The notes under the pieces are model-generated. The model was not told where the DNA came from and searched no databases. It saw only the letters and a list, made by a program, of their open reading frames with translations. A stretch of DNA of 64,000 nucleotides from Marinobacter sp. (GTDB taxonomy: Bacteria; Pseudomonadota; Gammaproteobacteria; Pseudomonadales; Oleiphilaceae), in assembly GCA_014359475.1 (NCBI GenBank), contig JACIZI010000003.1, positions 121,184 to 185,183 of the forward strand. The letters are read 5' to 3'. The position numbers and the translations under genes are program-made. This document shows, one piece after another, positions 18,464 through 28,748 of the stretch. How positions within the stretch are numbered: position 1 is the stretch's first letter; each line of letters begins with the position of its first letter.

Positions 18464-19882
18464 ATGCTGAAACAGCAGACCAGAACAATTACCCGACTGC
18501 TACCGCTGGCCGTCGCCACGGCTCTGGCCGCCTGTGCGGCGAAGCCACTGGAGCGAGCCCCCCCGGTGGAGGTACCGGATGCTTTCTCGCACCACCGCAA
18601 CACCACCGGAGACCCGGTTACGGGCCGCTGGTGGCAAGCATTCGACGATGCGGCTCTGACGCAACTGGTAAACCGGGCACTGGACGATAACCTCAGCCTG
18701 AAAGCCAGCTACCAGCGCCTGCTGCAGGCACGGGCCGTCGCAGACCGGCAAAGCGCCAGTCTGTTTCCGTCTGTGGATGCCAGTGCCGATGCCCAGCGCC
18801 AGGAGTCTGATACCACCGGCAGCACCCGTTACAGCGCCGGCCTCAGTGCCAGCTATGAAGTGGACCTTTGGGGCCGGGTCCGGGCTCAAGTCGAAGCCGA
18901 GGAATTACGCGCTTCTGCCAGCCTGGCGGACTACCAGGCCGCCGCCATCAGCCTGTCCGGCGAAATTGCCAGCACCTGGTTCCGCCTGGTGGAGCAGCGG
19001 GCACAGTCAGAACTGGCCCGGGATCAGCTGAAAACCAACCAGGATGTGCTCAGGCTGATTGAAACCCGCTTTGCCACCGGCCTGAGCGGCAGCGCCGATG
19101 TATTGCGCCAGCGCCAACTGGTCAGCCGCTCCCGGGAACGCCTCTACAACATCGAGGCTGAGCGGCGTACCCTGGAGCATCAACTGGCGGTTCTGCTGGG
19201 TCAGCCCCCCGGCCAGGCGGAACTCCCTGCCAGCAAATCCCTGCCAGAGCTGCCCCCGCTGCCGGACACTGGCATACCCGCCGGGCTGGTGCAGCAAAGG
19301 CCGGACATCCGCCAGGCATGGCAACTGGTTGCGGCTTCAGACAAGGATCTGGCGGCGGCCATCAGCAATCGCTTCCCCCGGTTCTCCATCGAGGCCTCGG
19401 TGACCTCCCAGTCTGCTGACGCGGGGCAGCTGTTCGACAACTGGCTGGCGACATTGGCTGGCAATCTGGTGATGCCGTTGATTGATGGCGGTCAGCGGCA
19501 GGCGGAAGTACGTCGTTCCCGCTCCGTCATGGAACAGCGATTCCAGGAATACGGACAGGCCGTGCTGACGGCTATACAGGAAGTGGAAGATGCCCTCACC
19601 CGGGAGCAGCAACAGGTCCGCCGGCTGGAACAGCTGGAACAACAGATCCGCTTCGCGGACGCCACCTATCGTCAGCTTCGCACCCAATATCTTAACGGCA
19701 TCGTCAGCTATATCGAAGTACTCAGCGCCCTGCAGGACCGCCAGGACTTACGCCGCGCCAGACTCACCGCCCGGCAGCAGCTGCTGGGTTACCGGGTGGC
19801 ACTTTACCGCGCCCTGGCGGGCAGTCCCGGAGACCTCATCGAGCAACAGCAGGCAACCAATACGGAGAGCAATGAGGCATGA
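18464..19882 (+). CDS. RND efflux outer-membrane lipoprotein (NodT/OMF family)
   Basis: 472 residues. Lipobox LAAC with the lipidated Cys at 24. TolC-like repeats follow: WWQAFDDAALTQLVNRALDDN near 55, SYEVDLWGRVRAQVEA near 130, and a second half from about 265 with RPDIRQAWQLVAASDKDL and AVLTAIQEVEDAL. It forms the outer-membrane exit duct of a tripartite pump. First gene of the operon, overlapping the adaptor gene by 4 bases. A TATACT at 18429-18434 is a possible -10 element; no good -35 is visible. Confidence 0.93.
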   Translation: MLKQQTRTITRLLPLAVATALAACAAKPLERAPPVEVPDAFSHHRNTTGDPVTGRWWQAFDDAALTQLVNRALDDNLSLKASYQRLLQARAVADRQSASLFPSVDASADAQRQESDTTGSTRYSAGLSASYEVDLWGRVRAQVEAEELRASASLADYQAAAISLSGEIASTWFRLVEQRAQSELARDQLKTNQDVLRLIETRFATGLSGSADVLRQRQLVSRSRERLYNIEAERRTLEHQLAVLLGQPPGQAELPASKSLPELPPLPDTGIPAGLVQQRPDIRQAWQLVAASDKDLAAAISNRFPRFSIEASVTSQSADAGQLFDNWLATLAGNLVMPLIDGGQRQAEVRRSRSVMEQRFQEYGQAVLTAIQEVEDALTREQQQVRRLEQLEQQIRFADATYRQLRTQYLNGIVSYIEVLSALQDRQDLRRARLTARQQLLGYRVALYRALAGSPGDLIEQQQATNTESNEA

Positions 19883-21093
19883 GCCATCCCGTCAACGAAG
19901 GTGCAGCACGTCCGGAACAGGGCAAGGCCGGCCCCCTGAAAACCACTCTGATCAGTCTGTTGATCCTGCTGACCGGTATCGCACTGATATGGCTGATCTT
20001 CAAAACGGAGCCTACAGCCACCCGCAAAAACCCGGCCCGGGAGACCGCCATGCTGGTGGATGTCAAACCCGCCCAGCAGGGGAATTTCTCGCCGCTCATT
20101 GAAGCCATGGGACAGGTCATGCCGGCACAGGAAATCATGTTGCGCTCGCGCGTGGGTGGCGAAGTCATCGAACAATCCGACCGTTTTATGCCTGGCCAGA
20201 AGGTCCGCCAGGGCGAGCTGCTGCTGAAAATCGACCCGACGGACTACCGCACAACATTGCAACAACGGGAAGCTGAACTGCAACAGGCCCTGGCCGATCT
20301 GGAGCTGGAAAAAGGGCGCCAGTCGGTGGCCCGGCAGGACTTCGAACTGCTGGGGGAAGACATTGCTATAGGCGACCAGGCACTGGTGCTGCGCAAGCCT
20401 CAGCTTGAGCAGGCCAGAGCGCAGGTAGCGGCAGCCCGTGCCGCCGTCCGGAAAGCGCAGCTGGATCTGGAGCGCACCACTGTCCAGGCACCTTTTGATG
20501 CCCAGATCCTCAGCCGTGATGTCGCGCCGGGCTCGCAAATCAGTGTGGGTGAAACCCTCGGCCACCTCGTCGGCATCCGGCAATACTGGGTGGAGGCCAC
20601 GGTGCCGCTCAACAAACTGGCCTGGCTTGATTTCAGCAAACACAGCGACGAGGGTGGTACGCCCGTCACCCTTCATCATGACACTGCCTGGCGGGAAGGC
20701 CAGACCCGTCAGGGCCGGCTGCAACAGCTGATTGGCGCGCTGGACGACAACGCCCGCATGGCCAGGGTGCTGATTACTGTGAAGGATCCCCTCTCACTGG
20801 ATCAGGACGAAGACCGGTCACCACTGATTCTTGGCTCTTTTGTCCGGGCCGGCATTGAAGGCCGCGAACTCAGGAACGTGATTCGACTTGAGCGGGAGCT
20901 GGTACGCAGGAATAGCACAGTGTGGGTCATGCGGGACCGCAAGCTGGAGATACGCGAGGTAGATATCGCTTTTCAGGACCGCCAGTACGCCTATCTGCGA
21001 GCAGGACTTGAGGAGGGCGACCAGGTCATCACCAACAATCTGGCCTCGGTAGTGGAAGGCGCACGGCTACGTCTGGAGAACGATTCACAATGA
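19879..21093 (+). CDS. RND efflux periplasmic adaptor (MFP)
   Basis: 404 residues. An N-terminal transmembrane anchor (about 23-42), then the lipoyl half (GQVMPAQEIMLRSRVGGEVIEQ), a short alpha-hairpin (about 120-195, with LQQREAELQQALADLE), the second lipoyl half (TTVQAPFDAQILSRDVAPGSQI) and beta-barrel/MP domains. It bridges the inner-membrane permease and the outer-membrane duct. ATGA overlaps with both neighbours indicate translational coupling. Confidence 0.93.
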   Translation: MSHPVNEGAARPEQGKAGPLKTTLISLLILLTGIALIWLIFKTEPTATRKNPARETAMLVDVKPAQQGNFSPLIEAMGQVMPAQEIMLRSRVGGEVIEQSDRFMPGQKVRQGELLLKIDPTDYRTTLQQREAELQQALADLELEKGRQSVARQDFELLGEDIAIGDQALVLRKPQLEQARAQVAAARAAVRKAQLDLERTTVQAPFDAQILSRDVAPGSQISVGETLGHLVGIRQYWVEATVPLNKLAWLDFSKHSDEGGTPVTLHHDTAWREGQTRQGRLQQLIGALDDNARMARVLITVKDPLSLDQDEDRSPLILGSFVRAGIEGRELRNVIRLERELVRRNSTVWVMRDRKLEIREVDIAFQDRQYAYLRAGLEEGDQVITNNLASVVEGARLRLENDSQ

Positions 21094-24000
21094 GCGACTC
21101 CCGGGAACGCCGCGGCTGGGTTGGCCCCATTGAATGGATCGCCCGCAACTCCATCGCCGCCAACCTGATGATGATTCTGCTGCTGGCCGGCGGTTTCTGG
21201 ATGGCCGGCCACGTCCAGAAAGAAGTATTCCCCGAGTTCCAGCTGGACCTGATCCAGGTGACCGTCAGCTATCCGGGAGCCTCCCCCGAGGAAGTCGAGC
21301 AAGGCATACTGCTGCCCGTCGAAGAAGCAGTACAGGGCATTGAAAGCATCAAGGAAATGACCTCCACTGCCCGGGAAGGCAACGGCACCATTAACCTGGA
21401 GCTGGTGCCCGGCACCAATCGCATGCAGGCCCTGCAGGATGTCGAGCAGGCAGTGGACCGGGTACGCACCTTCCCGGATCAGGCGGAGGAACCCCGGGTC
21501 CGTGTGGTGGTACCCACCCGCGATGTAATGGAACTGGTGCTGTACGGGGATGTGGACATCTGGACACTCCGCCAGCTTGGTGAACAGGTGCGTAACCGAC
21601 TGCTGAGCGAAAACAATATCACCCAGGCAGTGATCAGCAATGTCCCCGCTTATGTCACCAGCGTGGAAATCCCCCAGCAAACCCTGAGGGAATACGATCT
21701 TACCCTGTCCGAAGTGGCGCGCCGTATTGAACAGTCCAGTCGCGACATCCCCGCCGGCTCCATGGCCACCAGCAACGGTGACATCCTGCTGCGCTTCAAG
21801 GAACGCAAGCAATGGGCCGACGCCTTCTCGGAGATCGTCATTCTCACCTCCGATCGCGGGGGCACCGTCACTCTGGGAGAGCTGGCCAGCGTAAAGGATG
21901 GCTTCGAGGAAAGTGGTTTTCACTCCCGGTTTAACGCGCTGCCCTCGGTGGAAATAGAGATCTTCCGCACCGGAACCCAGTCTCCCCTGGACATCGCTGA
22001 CGCCGTCAAAAGCGTTATGGCGGAGCTGAAAACCACTTTGCCCGATGCGGTAGAGGTTCGCATCGACGGCAATCGGGCGCAACACTTCGAAGACCGCATG
22101 GACATGCTGCTGGAGAACGGCATCATGGCCATGGTGATCGTGCTGGTCATTCTCAGCCTGTTCCTGGAGTACCGACTGGCCTTCTGGATCATGATGGGTA
22201 TGACTGTTTCCTTTGTGGGCAGCGTACTGTTCCTGCCCTCCCTGGGCGTCAGCATCAACATGATCTCCATGTTCGGTTTCCTGATGGTGCTGGGCATCGT
22301 GGTGGATGATGCCATTGTGGTGGGAGAGAACATCTACGAGTACCGGGAACGCGGCATGAACTTTATGGATGCCGCCATCCAGGGTGCCAAAGACATTGCG
22401 GGGCCGGTCACCTTCAGCATTCTGACCAACATTGTCGCCTTCCTGCCCCTGCTGTTTGTTCCGGGCACCACGGGCAAATTCTGGTGGCCATTGGGGATTG
22501 TCATCATTCTGGTGCTGGCTCTTTCCCTGCTGGAAGCCCTGTTCATACTGCCCGCCCACCTGGCCCACAGCGGCCGGGGCAGCGTCACCATTTATGGCCG
22601 GATGCTGCACCGGTTACAACGGGTATTTGCCGCAGGCTTTGAGGCGGTGATCGACCGGGGTTACCGGCCACTGCTGGATCTGGCGCTGCGCTTTCGCTAT
22701 ATCACCCTGACCGCTTCGGTCACCATCATGCTGGTGTGCGGAGCCTATGCCATGAGCGCCCACATGGGCATGATCATGATGCCGGAAGCACCGGCTGACG
22801 AGATCGAAGCCAATTTGCGCCTCCCTGTGGGCACAACCACCCGGCAAGCGGAAGAGCTGGCCATGGCCATTACCCGCGACACCCGCCGATTATTCGAGCA
22901 ACACAACCTTGATGCCAATGCCGAAGGCATCAAGACCAATGTCCGCAACGAAACCACGATTGATGTCGAGCTGGTATTGCGCCCTGAAGAGGAACGCACC
23001 ATGGCAGTCAGCGACATCGTTGACCTGTGGCGCACTGAGTTGGGCGAGTTCAAAGGCGTGGATCAGATCACCTTCAGCGCCGAGCAGGGCCCAGGAAGCT
23101 GGCGGGACGATATCAGTATCGATCTCAGCCATACCAACACCGCAATTCTCGAGAAAGCCAGCAAGCGACTGGTGGCCGAACTGCAGCAGCTCAGCCAGAC
23201 CCGCAACGTGAATGACAGCTACACCGCCGGCAAGCCCCAGTTCGACATCAGCCTGAACGACGAGGGAAAGGCCCTGGGACTGACCGGTGCCCACATTGGT
23301 GGCCAGTTGCGGGATGCGTTCTACGGCGCGATTGCACTGCGTCAGCTCCGCGGCATCAATGAAAACGAAATCCGCGTGCGCCTGCCGGAATACCAGCGAC
23401 AGGACCTGGAGTACCTGGACAACTTTGTTATCCGCACCCCCTCTGGTGAGGAAGTGCCGTTGATGGATGTGGCCTCGGTCACCATAGGTGAATCCTTCCG
23501 CTCCATCGACCGCCGGAACGGCCGCAGGATCATTACCGTAGGTACCGATGTCCAGCCCAAATCCGCCACCCGACAGGTGCTGGATGTCATCCAGGTGGAC
23601 CTGCTCCCGCAACTGCGCGCGGACTTCCCCGGTCTGACCTGGACCTTCCAGGGCAGTCAGGCAGATCTGCGGGAATCAACCTCAGCACTTTGGGGCGGAT
23701 TTGCCCTGGCTATGGGGGTAATCTACGCCTTGCTGGCCGTTGCTTTCGGCAGTTACCTGCAACCACTGGTGGTCATGCTGGCCATTCCGTTCGGCGCGGT
23801 CGGCGCCATTATGGGGCATATGTTGCTGGGTATGGAACTGTCGCTGGTCAGCATCATGGGGATTGTGGCGCTGTCCGGAGTGGTTGTGAACGACTCGCTG
23901 ATTATGGTGACCTATGCCAACCGCCAGCGAGCCACCATGAGCACCGCGCAGGCCATATACGAAGCCGGCATCCGCCGCTTCCGGCCCATTGTGCTGACCA

Positions 24001-24212
24001 CCATGACGACTGCCGGCGGGCTGCTGCCAATTATCTCGGAGACTTCCCTGCAGGCCACCTACCTTATCCCCATGGCGGTCTCTCTGGGCTTCGGCATTGT
24101 GTTTGCTACCGCCCTGATCCTGTTCCTCGTGCCCTGCCTGTATCTGGTACTGGAAGACGCGAAAAGCGCCCTTACTGACCGGAAAACCCGGGCCTCCGGC
24201 CCAACGGCATAG
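21090..24212 (+). CDS. RND efflux permease, AcrB/HAE-type
   Basis: 1040 residues, full length for a proton-driven RND pump. TM1 near 20-40, periplasmic porter domain with [20 protein letters not shown], then the central helices [20 protein letters not shown] near 390-410 with the paired Asp residues of the proton relay, a second porter half, and TM10-12 with [17 protein letters not shown] near 930. The substrate is not readable from sequence. The order OMF-MFP-RND differs from the commoner MFP-RND-OMF order. Confidence 0.95.
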   Translation: MSDSRERRGWVGPIEWIARNSIAANLMMILLLAGGFWMAGHVQKEVFPEFQLDLIQVTVSYPGASPEEVEQGILLPVEEAVQGIESIKEMTSTAREGNGTINLELVPGTNRMQALQDVEQAVDRVRTFPDQAEEPRVRVVVPTRDVMELVLYGDVDIWTLRQLGEQVRNRLLSENNITQAVISNVPAYVTSVEIPQQTLREYDLTLSEVARRIEQSSRDIPAGSMATSNGDILLRFKERKQWADAFSEIVILTSDRGGTVTLGELASVKDGFEESGFHSRFNALPSVEIEIFRTGTQSPLDIADAVKSVMAELKTTLPDAVEVRIDGNRAQHFEDRMDMLLENGIMAMVIVLVILSLFLEYRLAFWIMMGMTVSFVGSVLFLPSLGVSINMISMFGFLMVLGIVVDDAIVVGENIYEYRERGMNFMDAAIQGAKDIAGPVTFSILTNIVAFLPLLFVPGTTGKFWWPLGIVIILVLALSLLEALFILPAHLAHSGRGSVTIYGRMLHRLQRVFAAGFEAVIDRGYRPLLDLALRFRYITLTASVTIMLVCGAYAMSAHMGMIMMPEAPADEIEANLRLPVGTTTRQAEELAMAITRDTRRLFEQHNLDANAEGIKTNVRNETTIDVELVLRPEEERTMAVSDIVDLWRTELGEFKGVDQITFSAEQGPGSWRDDISIDLSHTNTAILEKASKRLVAELQQLSQTRNVNDSYTAGKPQFDISLNDEGKALGLTGAHIGGQLRDAFYGAIALRQLRGINENEIRVRLPEYQRQDLEYLDNFVIRTPSGEEVPLMDVASVTIGESFRSIDRRNGRRIITVGTDVQPKSATRQVLDVIQVDLLPQLRADFPGLTWTFQGSQADLRESTSALWGGFALAMGVIYALLAVAFGSYLQPLVVMLAIPFGAVGAIMGHMLLGMELSLVSIMGIVALSGVVVNDSLIMVTYANRQRATMSTAQAIYEAGIRRFRPIVLTTMTTAGGLLPIISETSLQATYLIPMAVSLGFGIVFATALILFLVPCLYLVLEDAKSALTDRKTRASGPTA

Positions 24213-24224
24213 CCGGCCTGACCA

Positions 24225-24320
24225 GACGCCGGCTTTCTGCAGCCACTGACTGATCCGTGCCTGATTCATGGCACCGCTCTGCTGGCCCATTTCCCGGCCG
24301 TTGCGGAACAGGATCAAGGG
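24225..24320 (-). pseudogene. 3' remnant of a thioredoxin (trxC-like) gene
   Basis: About 32 codons read LILFRNGREMGQQSGAMNQ then ARISQWLQKAGV. They match the last 32 residues of the intact trxC at 60063-60503 (MILFQNGREVARQSGAMNQ, AQISQWLQSKGI) almost position by position. The WCGPC active site and everything upstream are missing, and the frame runs on without the original stop. It lies directly after the RND operon. It is either a degenerate duplicate of trxC or the scar of a second thioredoxin gene. Confidence 0.8.
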
Positions 24321-24330
24321 CGCGCAGCGA

Positions 24331-24561
24331 TCAGGAACCGTCACCATTGACCCCCAACCGGTTCAGCAGAAGGTGCAGCTCCTGCTCAGTAATGTTCACA
24401 TGCTCCACCACCCGGCCATAGAGCATGACGGTAGGCACATTGCGGCCACCCAGCTCTTCCCGGGTCTGCTTCAGCAGGTACATGATGATCCGTTCTGTGC
24501 GGGTCAGGCCATCCCTTGCATCCGGGATCAGGTCATCGATGGATTCACCCCACCTGGCCAA
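24331..24561 (-). CDS. hypothetical protein (76 aa) or displaced 3' half of the upstream gene
   Basis: The frame reads ARWGESIDDLIPDARDGLTR then TERIIMYLLKQTREELGG and ends LLLNRLGVNGDGS. It looks like genuine globular protein. A TTG at 24561 has GGAAG 5 bases upstream and could be the start. Alternatively the frame continues from the 24545-24895 gene through a one-base frameshift near 24550, because that gene stops (EEYFGQVG) just where this sequence becomes protein-like. No family recognised. Confidence 0.5.
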   Translation of the reverse strand: MARWGESIDDLIPDARDGLTRTERIIMYLLKQTREELGGRNVPTVMLYGRVVEHVNITEQELHLLLNRLGVNGDGS

Positions 24562-24895
24562 AATATTCTTCCATCCAGCTATACAGGGTATCGGTTTCAA
24601 CATCCGACAGAGGCATCTGTTTGAATTCATCACCGGCTTCTTCCGCGATCGTAATAAACTGGTAGAGCAGCATGCCCGGCACCTCATCATGGAGCACCAA
24701 CATGATACGCCGACCGGTGCGCAGACAATCAATGGTCACCGCATCCGCCGGAATACCCACATCCCGCATGCCGCGACGCACCGCCACCACCGGGTTGATA
24801 TGTTCACAGGCCTGCTGGATGCGCGTGTGCGCAGCGCTGGTCATATCGGACAGGGGTTTTAACGGGTCTTCAGACATAACAGACATAACAGACAT
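24545..24895 (-). CDS. hypothetical protein (116 aa)
   Basis: The coding-like sequence begins SEDPLKPLSDMTSAAHTRIQ and includes RTGRRIMLVLHDEVPGMLLY and VETDTLYSWMEEYFG. A soluble helical protein of unknown function. The start is ambiguous: three in-frame ATG codons occur 9 bases apart (24895, 24886, 24877) inside a tandem repeat, and no strong Shine-Dalgarno is seen. It overlaps the next ORF by 17 bases. Confidence 0.6.
   Translation of the reverse strand: MSVMSVMSEDPLKPLSDMTSAAHTRIQQACEHINPVVAVRRGMRDVGIPADAVTIDCLRTGRRIMLVLHDEVPGMLLYQFITIAEEAGDEFKQMPLSDVETDTLYSWMEEYFGQVG
24869..24895 (-). repeat. 9-bp tandem repeat carrying three start codons
   Basis: Read on the minus strand the unit ATGTCTGTT occurs twice, followed by a third copy ATGTCTGAA. 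Each copy supplies an in-frame ATG for the gene below. Slippage would change the length of the N-terminus by three residues without changing the frame. Confidence 0.9.
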
Positions 24896-25140
24896 AAAAA
24901 ATGACCTGAATTTGTTAACGAATGGCTATGGCTGCAGACTACCCTAATCTCCAGACAATCTCATTCCGCAGGCGCTCAACCTGCCTGACCGCCGGGCACT
25001 GGCTTTTTCAACGGTGACGACGCGATTACCCTGCTTAACGGTGGGCCTCACCGGTATGTCTCCTAACCGAAACAAAACAATCATACCGATGTCATCCGGA
25101 TGCCCCATTCTCAGGAAAATAAACCACGGAGGACATACAC

Positions 25141-26958
25141 ATGCTTAAACAATCAGCCTGGATGCTGATACCGCTGGCTCTGCTGGCAGGCTGCAACGAC
25201 GATGGTTCAGAGTCTGGCCCGCTGACCCTCAGCATACTGCATATCAACGATCACCATTCCAACCTGGAACCCGCCTCCCAGACCCTGAATATTGATGGCG
25301 AAGAGACGGAATTTGAGACCGGTGGTTTCGCCCGGGTCGTCAGCAAAATTCGCGAGCGGGAGGCACAGCGGGAGAACGTGCTGAAACTGCACGCCGGCGA
25401 TGCAGTCACCGGCACGCTTTACTTCACCTCGTTTGAGGGTGAAGCAGACGCTGAGCTGATGAATCTGGTCTGCTTTGACGCGTTTGCACTGGGCAACCAC
25501 GAGTTTGACCGTGGTGACGAAGGCCTCAAACAATTCCTCGACTGGCTATCTGCCGGTAGCTGCAACACCCCGGTACTGGCTGCCAACGTCGTCCCCGAAG
25601 TGGGTACACCGCTGGCTCCGACCGCCGTGGATGACTACATCAAGCCCTATGTCATCCGGGAAGTCGGCGGCGAACAGGTTGGTATTATCGGCATCGACAT
25701 TGCCAACAAGACCCGGAACAGTTCCAGCCCCCTGGCCTCAACCCGGTTCCTGGATGAGCAAACCACGGCCCAGACCATGATTGATGAGCTGGAAGCCCAG
25801 GGCGTAAACAAGATCATCCTGCTGACCCATTACCAGTATCAGAATGACCTTCAGCTCGCGCAAAACCTGTCCGGTGTTGACGTAATCATCGGTGGTGATT
25901 CCCACACCCTGCTTGGCGATTTCGACGCATACGGCCTTACCGCCGGCGGCCCCTATCCCACGGAAGTAACCAATGCCGATGGTGATCGCGCCTGTGTTGC
26001 CCAAGCCTGGCAATACGCCCAGGTGGTCGGCGAACTCAACGTCCAGTGGAACGCCAGCGGCCAGGTGGATGCCTGCAGCGGAACACCCCACCTGTTGCTG
26101 GGCGATAACATTACCCGCACGGACGAGACTGACACAGACTACAGTCCGGAAGGGTCCGAACTTCAGGCTATCATGGCGGCCATCGAAAGCGACGACCAGC
26201 TTGGCATTGTGACCCCGGATACCAACGCAGAGACAACATTGCAGAAGTATACCGATCAGCTGGATACCTTCCGCAATCAGGTTGTCGGCACGGCCACCGA
26301 GGATCTGTGCCTGGAGCGTATTCCTGGCACTGGCGGTCGCAGCAGCATTGCCGGCTGTGACGAGGCTACCAAAGAGCGCGGTGGGGACATTCCCAACGTG
26401 GTCGCCCAGGCTTTCCTGTTCCAGAGCAAGAATGCGGATGTAGCCATCCAGAACGCTGGTGGTGTGCGCACCGACATCCCCAGCGGACCCATCACCATCG
26501 GCGACGCTTACACACTGCTGCCCTTTGCCAATACCCTGGTCGACCTGACCATGACCGGAGCTGAGATCCGCCAGGTACTGAACGAGGCGGTTGACTATGC
26601 CCACGCTCCGGACGGCTCCAGCGGAGCCTACCCCTATGCGGCCGGCCTTCGCTGGGAGGTGGACATGACGCGTGCCGCGGGTGCACGGCTTTACAACATC
26701 GAGGTGAAACCCCGTGATGGAAACGCCTGGCGCGCCTTGGCGGACACCGACCAATTCAACGTGGTGACCAACAGCTTCACCGCCGGCGGTCGTGACGGTT
26801 ATGTTACCTTTGGTGCGGTGTCCCGGGATGGCCGAGCCGTCGATACCTACCTGGACTATGCCCAGTCTTTCGTCGACTACGTGAAAGGGCAGGGCACCAT
26901 CAGCAAACCGGCCCTGGAGGATTATTCCACACAATCCTACACGCCACCGGCGCAGTAA
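25141..26958 (+). CDS. 5'-nucleotidase / metallophosphoesterase lipoprotein
   Basis: 605 residues. Lipobox LAGC with Cys18, so probably a membrane-attached periplasmic lipoprotein. N-terminal calcineurin-like domain: LHINDHHSNLEP near 34, HAGDAVTGT, GNHEFDRGDEG near 118 and GGDSHTLLGD near 257 bind the two metals. C-terminal 5'-nucleotidase domain from about 380 with NAGGVRTDIPSGPITIGDAY. It hydrolyses extracytoplasmic nucleotides for nucleoside and phosphate scavenging. A strong GGAGG lies before the ATG. A hairpin follows the gene. Confidence 0.93.
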   Translation: MLKQSAWMLIPLALLAGCNDDGSESGPLTLSILHINDHHSNLEPASQTLNIDGEETEFETGGFARVVSKIREREAQRENVLKLHAGDAVTGTLYFTSFEGEADAELMNLVCFDAFALGNHEFDRGDEGLKQFLDWLSAGSCNTPVLAANVVPEVGTPLAPTAVDDYIKPYVIREVGGEQVGIIGIDIANKTRNSSSPLASTRFLDEQTTAQTMIDELEAQGVNKIILLTHYQYQNDLQLAQNLSGVDVIIGGDSHTLLGDFDAYGLTAGGPYPTEVTNADGDRACVAQAWQYAQVVGELNVQWNASGQVDACSGTPHLLLGDNITRTDETDTDYSPEGSELQAIMAAIESDDQLGIVTPDTNAETTLQKYTDQLDTFRNQVVGTATEDLCLERIPGTGGRSSIAGCDEATKERGGDIPNVVAQAFLFQSKNADVAIQNAGGVRTDIPSGPITIGDAYTLLPFANTLVDLTMTGAEIRQVLNEAVDYAHAPDGSSGAYPYAAGLRWEVDMTRAAGARLYNIEVKPRDGNAWRALADTDQFNVVTNSFTAGGRDGYVTFGAVSRDGRAVDTYLDYAQSFVDYVKGQGTISKPALEDYSTQSYTPPAQ

Positions 26959-26971
26959 GCAGAAGGTGACT

Positions 26972-26997
26972 GCAGGCCCCCTCTGCCGGGGTCCTGC
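26972..26997 (+). terminator. hairpin after the 5'-nucleotidase gene
   Basis: GCAGGCCCCC pairs with GGGGTCCTGC (one mismatch) around a 6-base loop, 14 bases after the stop codon. There is no T-run, so it may be a weak or 3'-end-stabilising structure. Confidence 0.45.
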
Positions 26998-27105
26998 TGC
27001 CACCACTGTTTCCGGACCGTCTCCAGTCTCCATACTGGCCCCAGCCACTTGGGAGCGGTAGTATCTGGTAAATTGCTTTATCAGGATCATGCCGGAGGCT
27101 AACGC

Positions 27106-27561
27106 GTGTTTGAAACTGAGATTCCCCTGCAGGAAATGATCATGAGGCTGCTTGCCGCTTCCGGCCTGGCCCTGCTTCTTGGGCTCGAGCGGGAATTACG
27201 AGGCAAGGCTGCCGGGCTTCGCTCCCATATGATGGTTTCACTGGGTGCAGCCGCCTTCATCATGATCGGCCTCGATATCCTCTTCGCAACTTCGGAGGGT
27301 GACGCCAATGCCATGATCGACCCCACACGCATCGTCCAGGGCGTCGTGGGCGGCATCGGCTTTCTCGGTGCGGGGAGCATCATTCAGAGTCGGGGTAATA
27401 TCCAGGGTATTACCACCGGCGCCTCCATCTGGACGGTTGGAGCAGTGGGGGTTGCCTGCGGCATCGGAAACCTGGCCCTGGCAGGAACCGTCACCCTGCT
27501 GGCGCTGATTATTACTGTGGTGCTCGGATGGTTTGAGCGAAAAGTTTTGCCAAGCGATTAA
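27106..27561 (+). CDS. MgtC/SapB family membrane protein
   Basis: 151 residues with about five transmembrane segments. Family blocks are LLLGLERELRGKAAGLRSHM near 22-41 and VVGGIGFLGAGSIIQ near 80, TTGASIWTVGAVGVACGIG near 105. A GTG start is chosen because GGAGG lies 9 bases upstream. It lacks the C-terminal ACT-like domain of Salmonella MgtC, as do most environmental members. Role in magnesium or stress homeostasis is not settled for this form. Confidence 0.9.
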   Translation: MFETEIPLQEMIMRLLAASGLALLLGLERELRGKAAGLRSHMMVSLGAAAFIMIGLDILFATSEGDANAMIDPTRIVQGVVGGIGFLGAGSIIQSRGNIQGITTGASIWTVGAVGVACGIGNLALAGTVTLLALIITVVLGWFERKVLPSD

Positions 27562-27641
27562 CGCCCACCGCTGGCTCTTTTCCCCCACCCCCCGCGCCAC
27601 CCAGGCATGAACGGCTGGTATCAGTACCCATAGCGCGCCAA

Positions 27642-27980
27642 TCAGGCTTTCTTGACAAATTCCGATTTCAGCTTCATAGCCCCGATACCATCAATCCTGC
27701 AGTCGATATCGTGGTCGCCATCCACCAGCCGGATGTTCTTCACCTTGGTACCCACTTTCACCACGGAGCTCGAGCCCTTGACTTTCAGATCCTTGATCAC
27801 TGTGACCGTATCACCGTCCTGCAGTTCGTTGCCATTGGCATCACGGACCGCTTCCGCAGCTTCACTGGCGGCCACTTCCACTTCGGTCCATTCGTGCCCG
27901 CATTCGGGACAAACGAGCTGTACGCCGTCTTCATAGGTATATTCAGAGGCACAGGCCGGGCATGGGGGAAGCTGCGACAT
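27642..27980 (-). CDS. yjdM: PhnA/YjdM family zinc-ribbon protein
   Basis: 112 residues. N-terminal zinc ribbon with paired cysteines ([10 protein letters not shown] and [10 protein letters not shown]), then the PhnA domain: [20 protein letters not shown] near 45, [18 protein letters not shown] and [20 protein letters not shown]. Despite the historical name it is not needed for phosphonate breakdown in most bacteria, and the role is uncertain. Confidence 0.93.
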   Translation of the reverse strand: MSQLPPCPACASEYTYEDGVQLVCPECGHEWTEVEVAASEAAEAVRDANGNELQDGDTVTVIKDLKVKGSSSVVKVGTKVKNIRLVDGDHDIDCRIDGIGAMKLKSEFVKKA

Positions 27981-28083
27981 GATCGGTTCCTTATGATTGG
28001 TTAAGTGGCCATAATACCATCAATCAACGACGTGAGTGTGTTACGCACTGCAGTGAGGTGGAGCTCCCTCCTTCGCTTACCGC

Positions 28084-28611
28084 TCAGTCATCCCATTCCT
28101 GATGCTGATTTGCCTGCCGCAAAAGCCAGTAGGAAATACCCAGAGCCAGAGTCGTGGCCGCGATACCGACAAGGTACATGGGTGTCAGCGTATCGAAATC
28201 GAGGACAATGACCTTCCGGGCAATCGCCATCAGAGCCGTTGCGACGACCAGCTGTACCGGAAATACATTGGTGCCCAGATATAACCGGATGTTGATGAAG
28301 ATCTCGACGGCGATCAGCACCGCCATGAACGCGCCAAAGGTATAGAAGATGTCATTGATATCAAGCAGCAGGAAGGGCGGGGTAATCAACCGATCGTAGA
28401 TGATGTAGATAACATCTCCCACGCCCCACAGGATCACCGCAACCATCAACACCGCCAGCAGCCGGATCGCAAACCGGATAATCTGGTGGAGGCCGCGGAA
28501 CAGCGGATCCGGAAAATCCACCGGAAGCTCCTGGTGGAGTTCATGCCGCTTTCCTTTCGGTTCCTCTTTATGTCGCTCTGCAGGCTCTATCGCTTTCTTT
28601 TCGCCAGCCAT
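28084..28611 (-). CDS. PsiE-family membrane protein
   Basis: 175 residues with four predicted transmembrane helices (near 50-72, 85-105, 112-130, 145-163) and short charged tails. IIRFAIRLLAVLMVAVILWG and NDIFYTFGAFMAVLIAVEIF resemble the phosphate-starvation-inducible PsiE family. FPVQLVVATALMAIARKVIV then LDFDTL is the most conserved stretch. Function unknown. Confidence 0.85.
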   Translation of the reverse strand: MAGEKKAIEPAERHKEEPKGKRHELHQELPVDFPDPLFRGLHQIIRFAIRLLAVLMVAVILWGVGDVIYIIYDRLITPPFLLLDINDIFYTFGAFMAVLIAVEIFINIRLYLGTNVFPVQLVVATALMAIARKVIVLDFDTLTPMYLVGIAATTLALGISYWLLRQANQHQEWDD

Positions 28612-28748
28612 CGGGTCACTCCGAGACTTATCAATGAAGCGGGGTTGCTCCGCGGGAGATTATAGAGATCATACGCGACCAGACGCTTCCGGGCCCAGCG
28701 TAATTAACGGTAAACTTCGCCAAACACTGATTCAATAAGGATCCTCCC

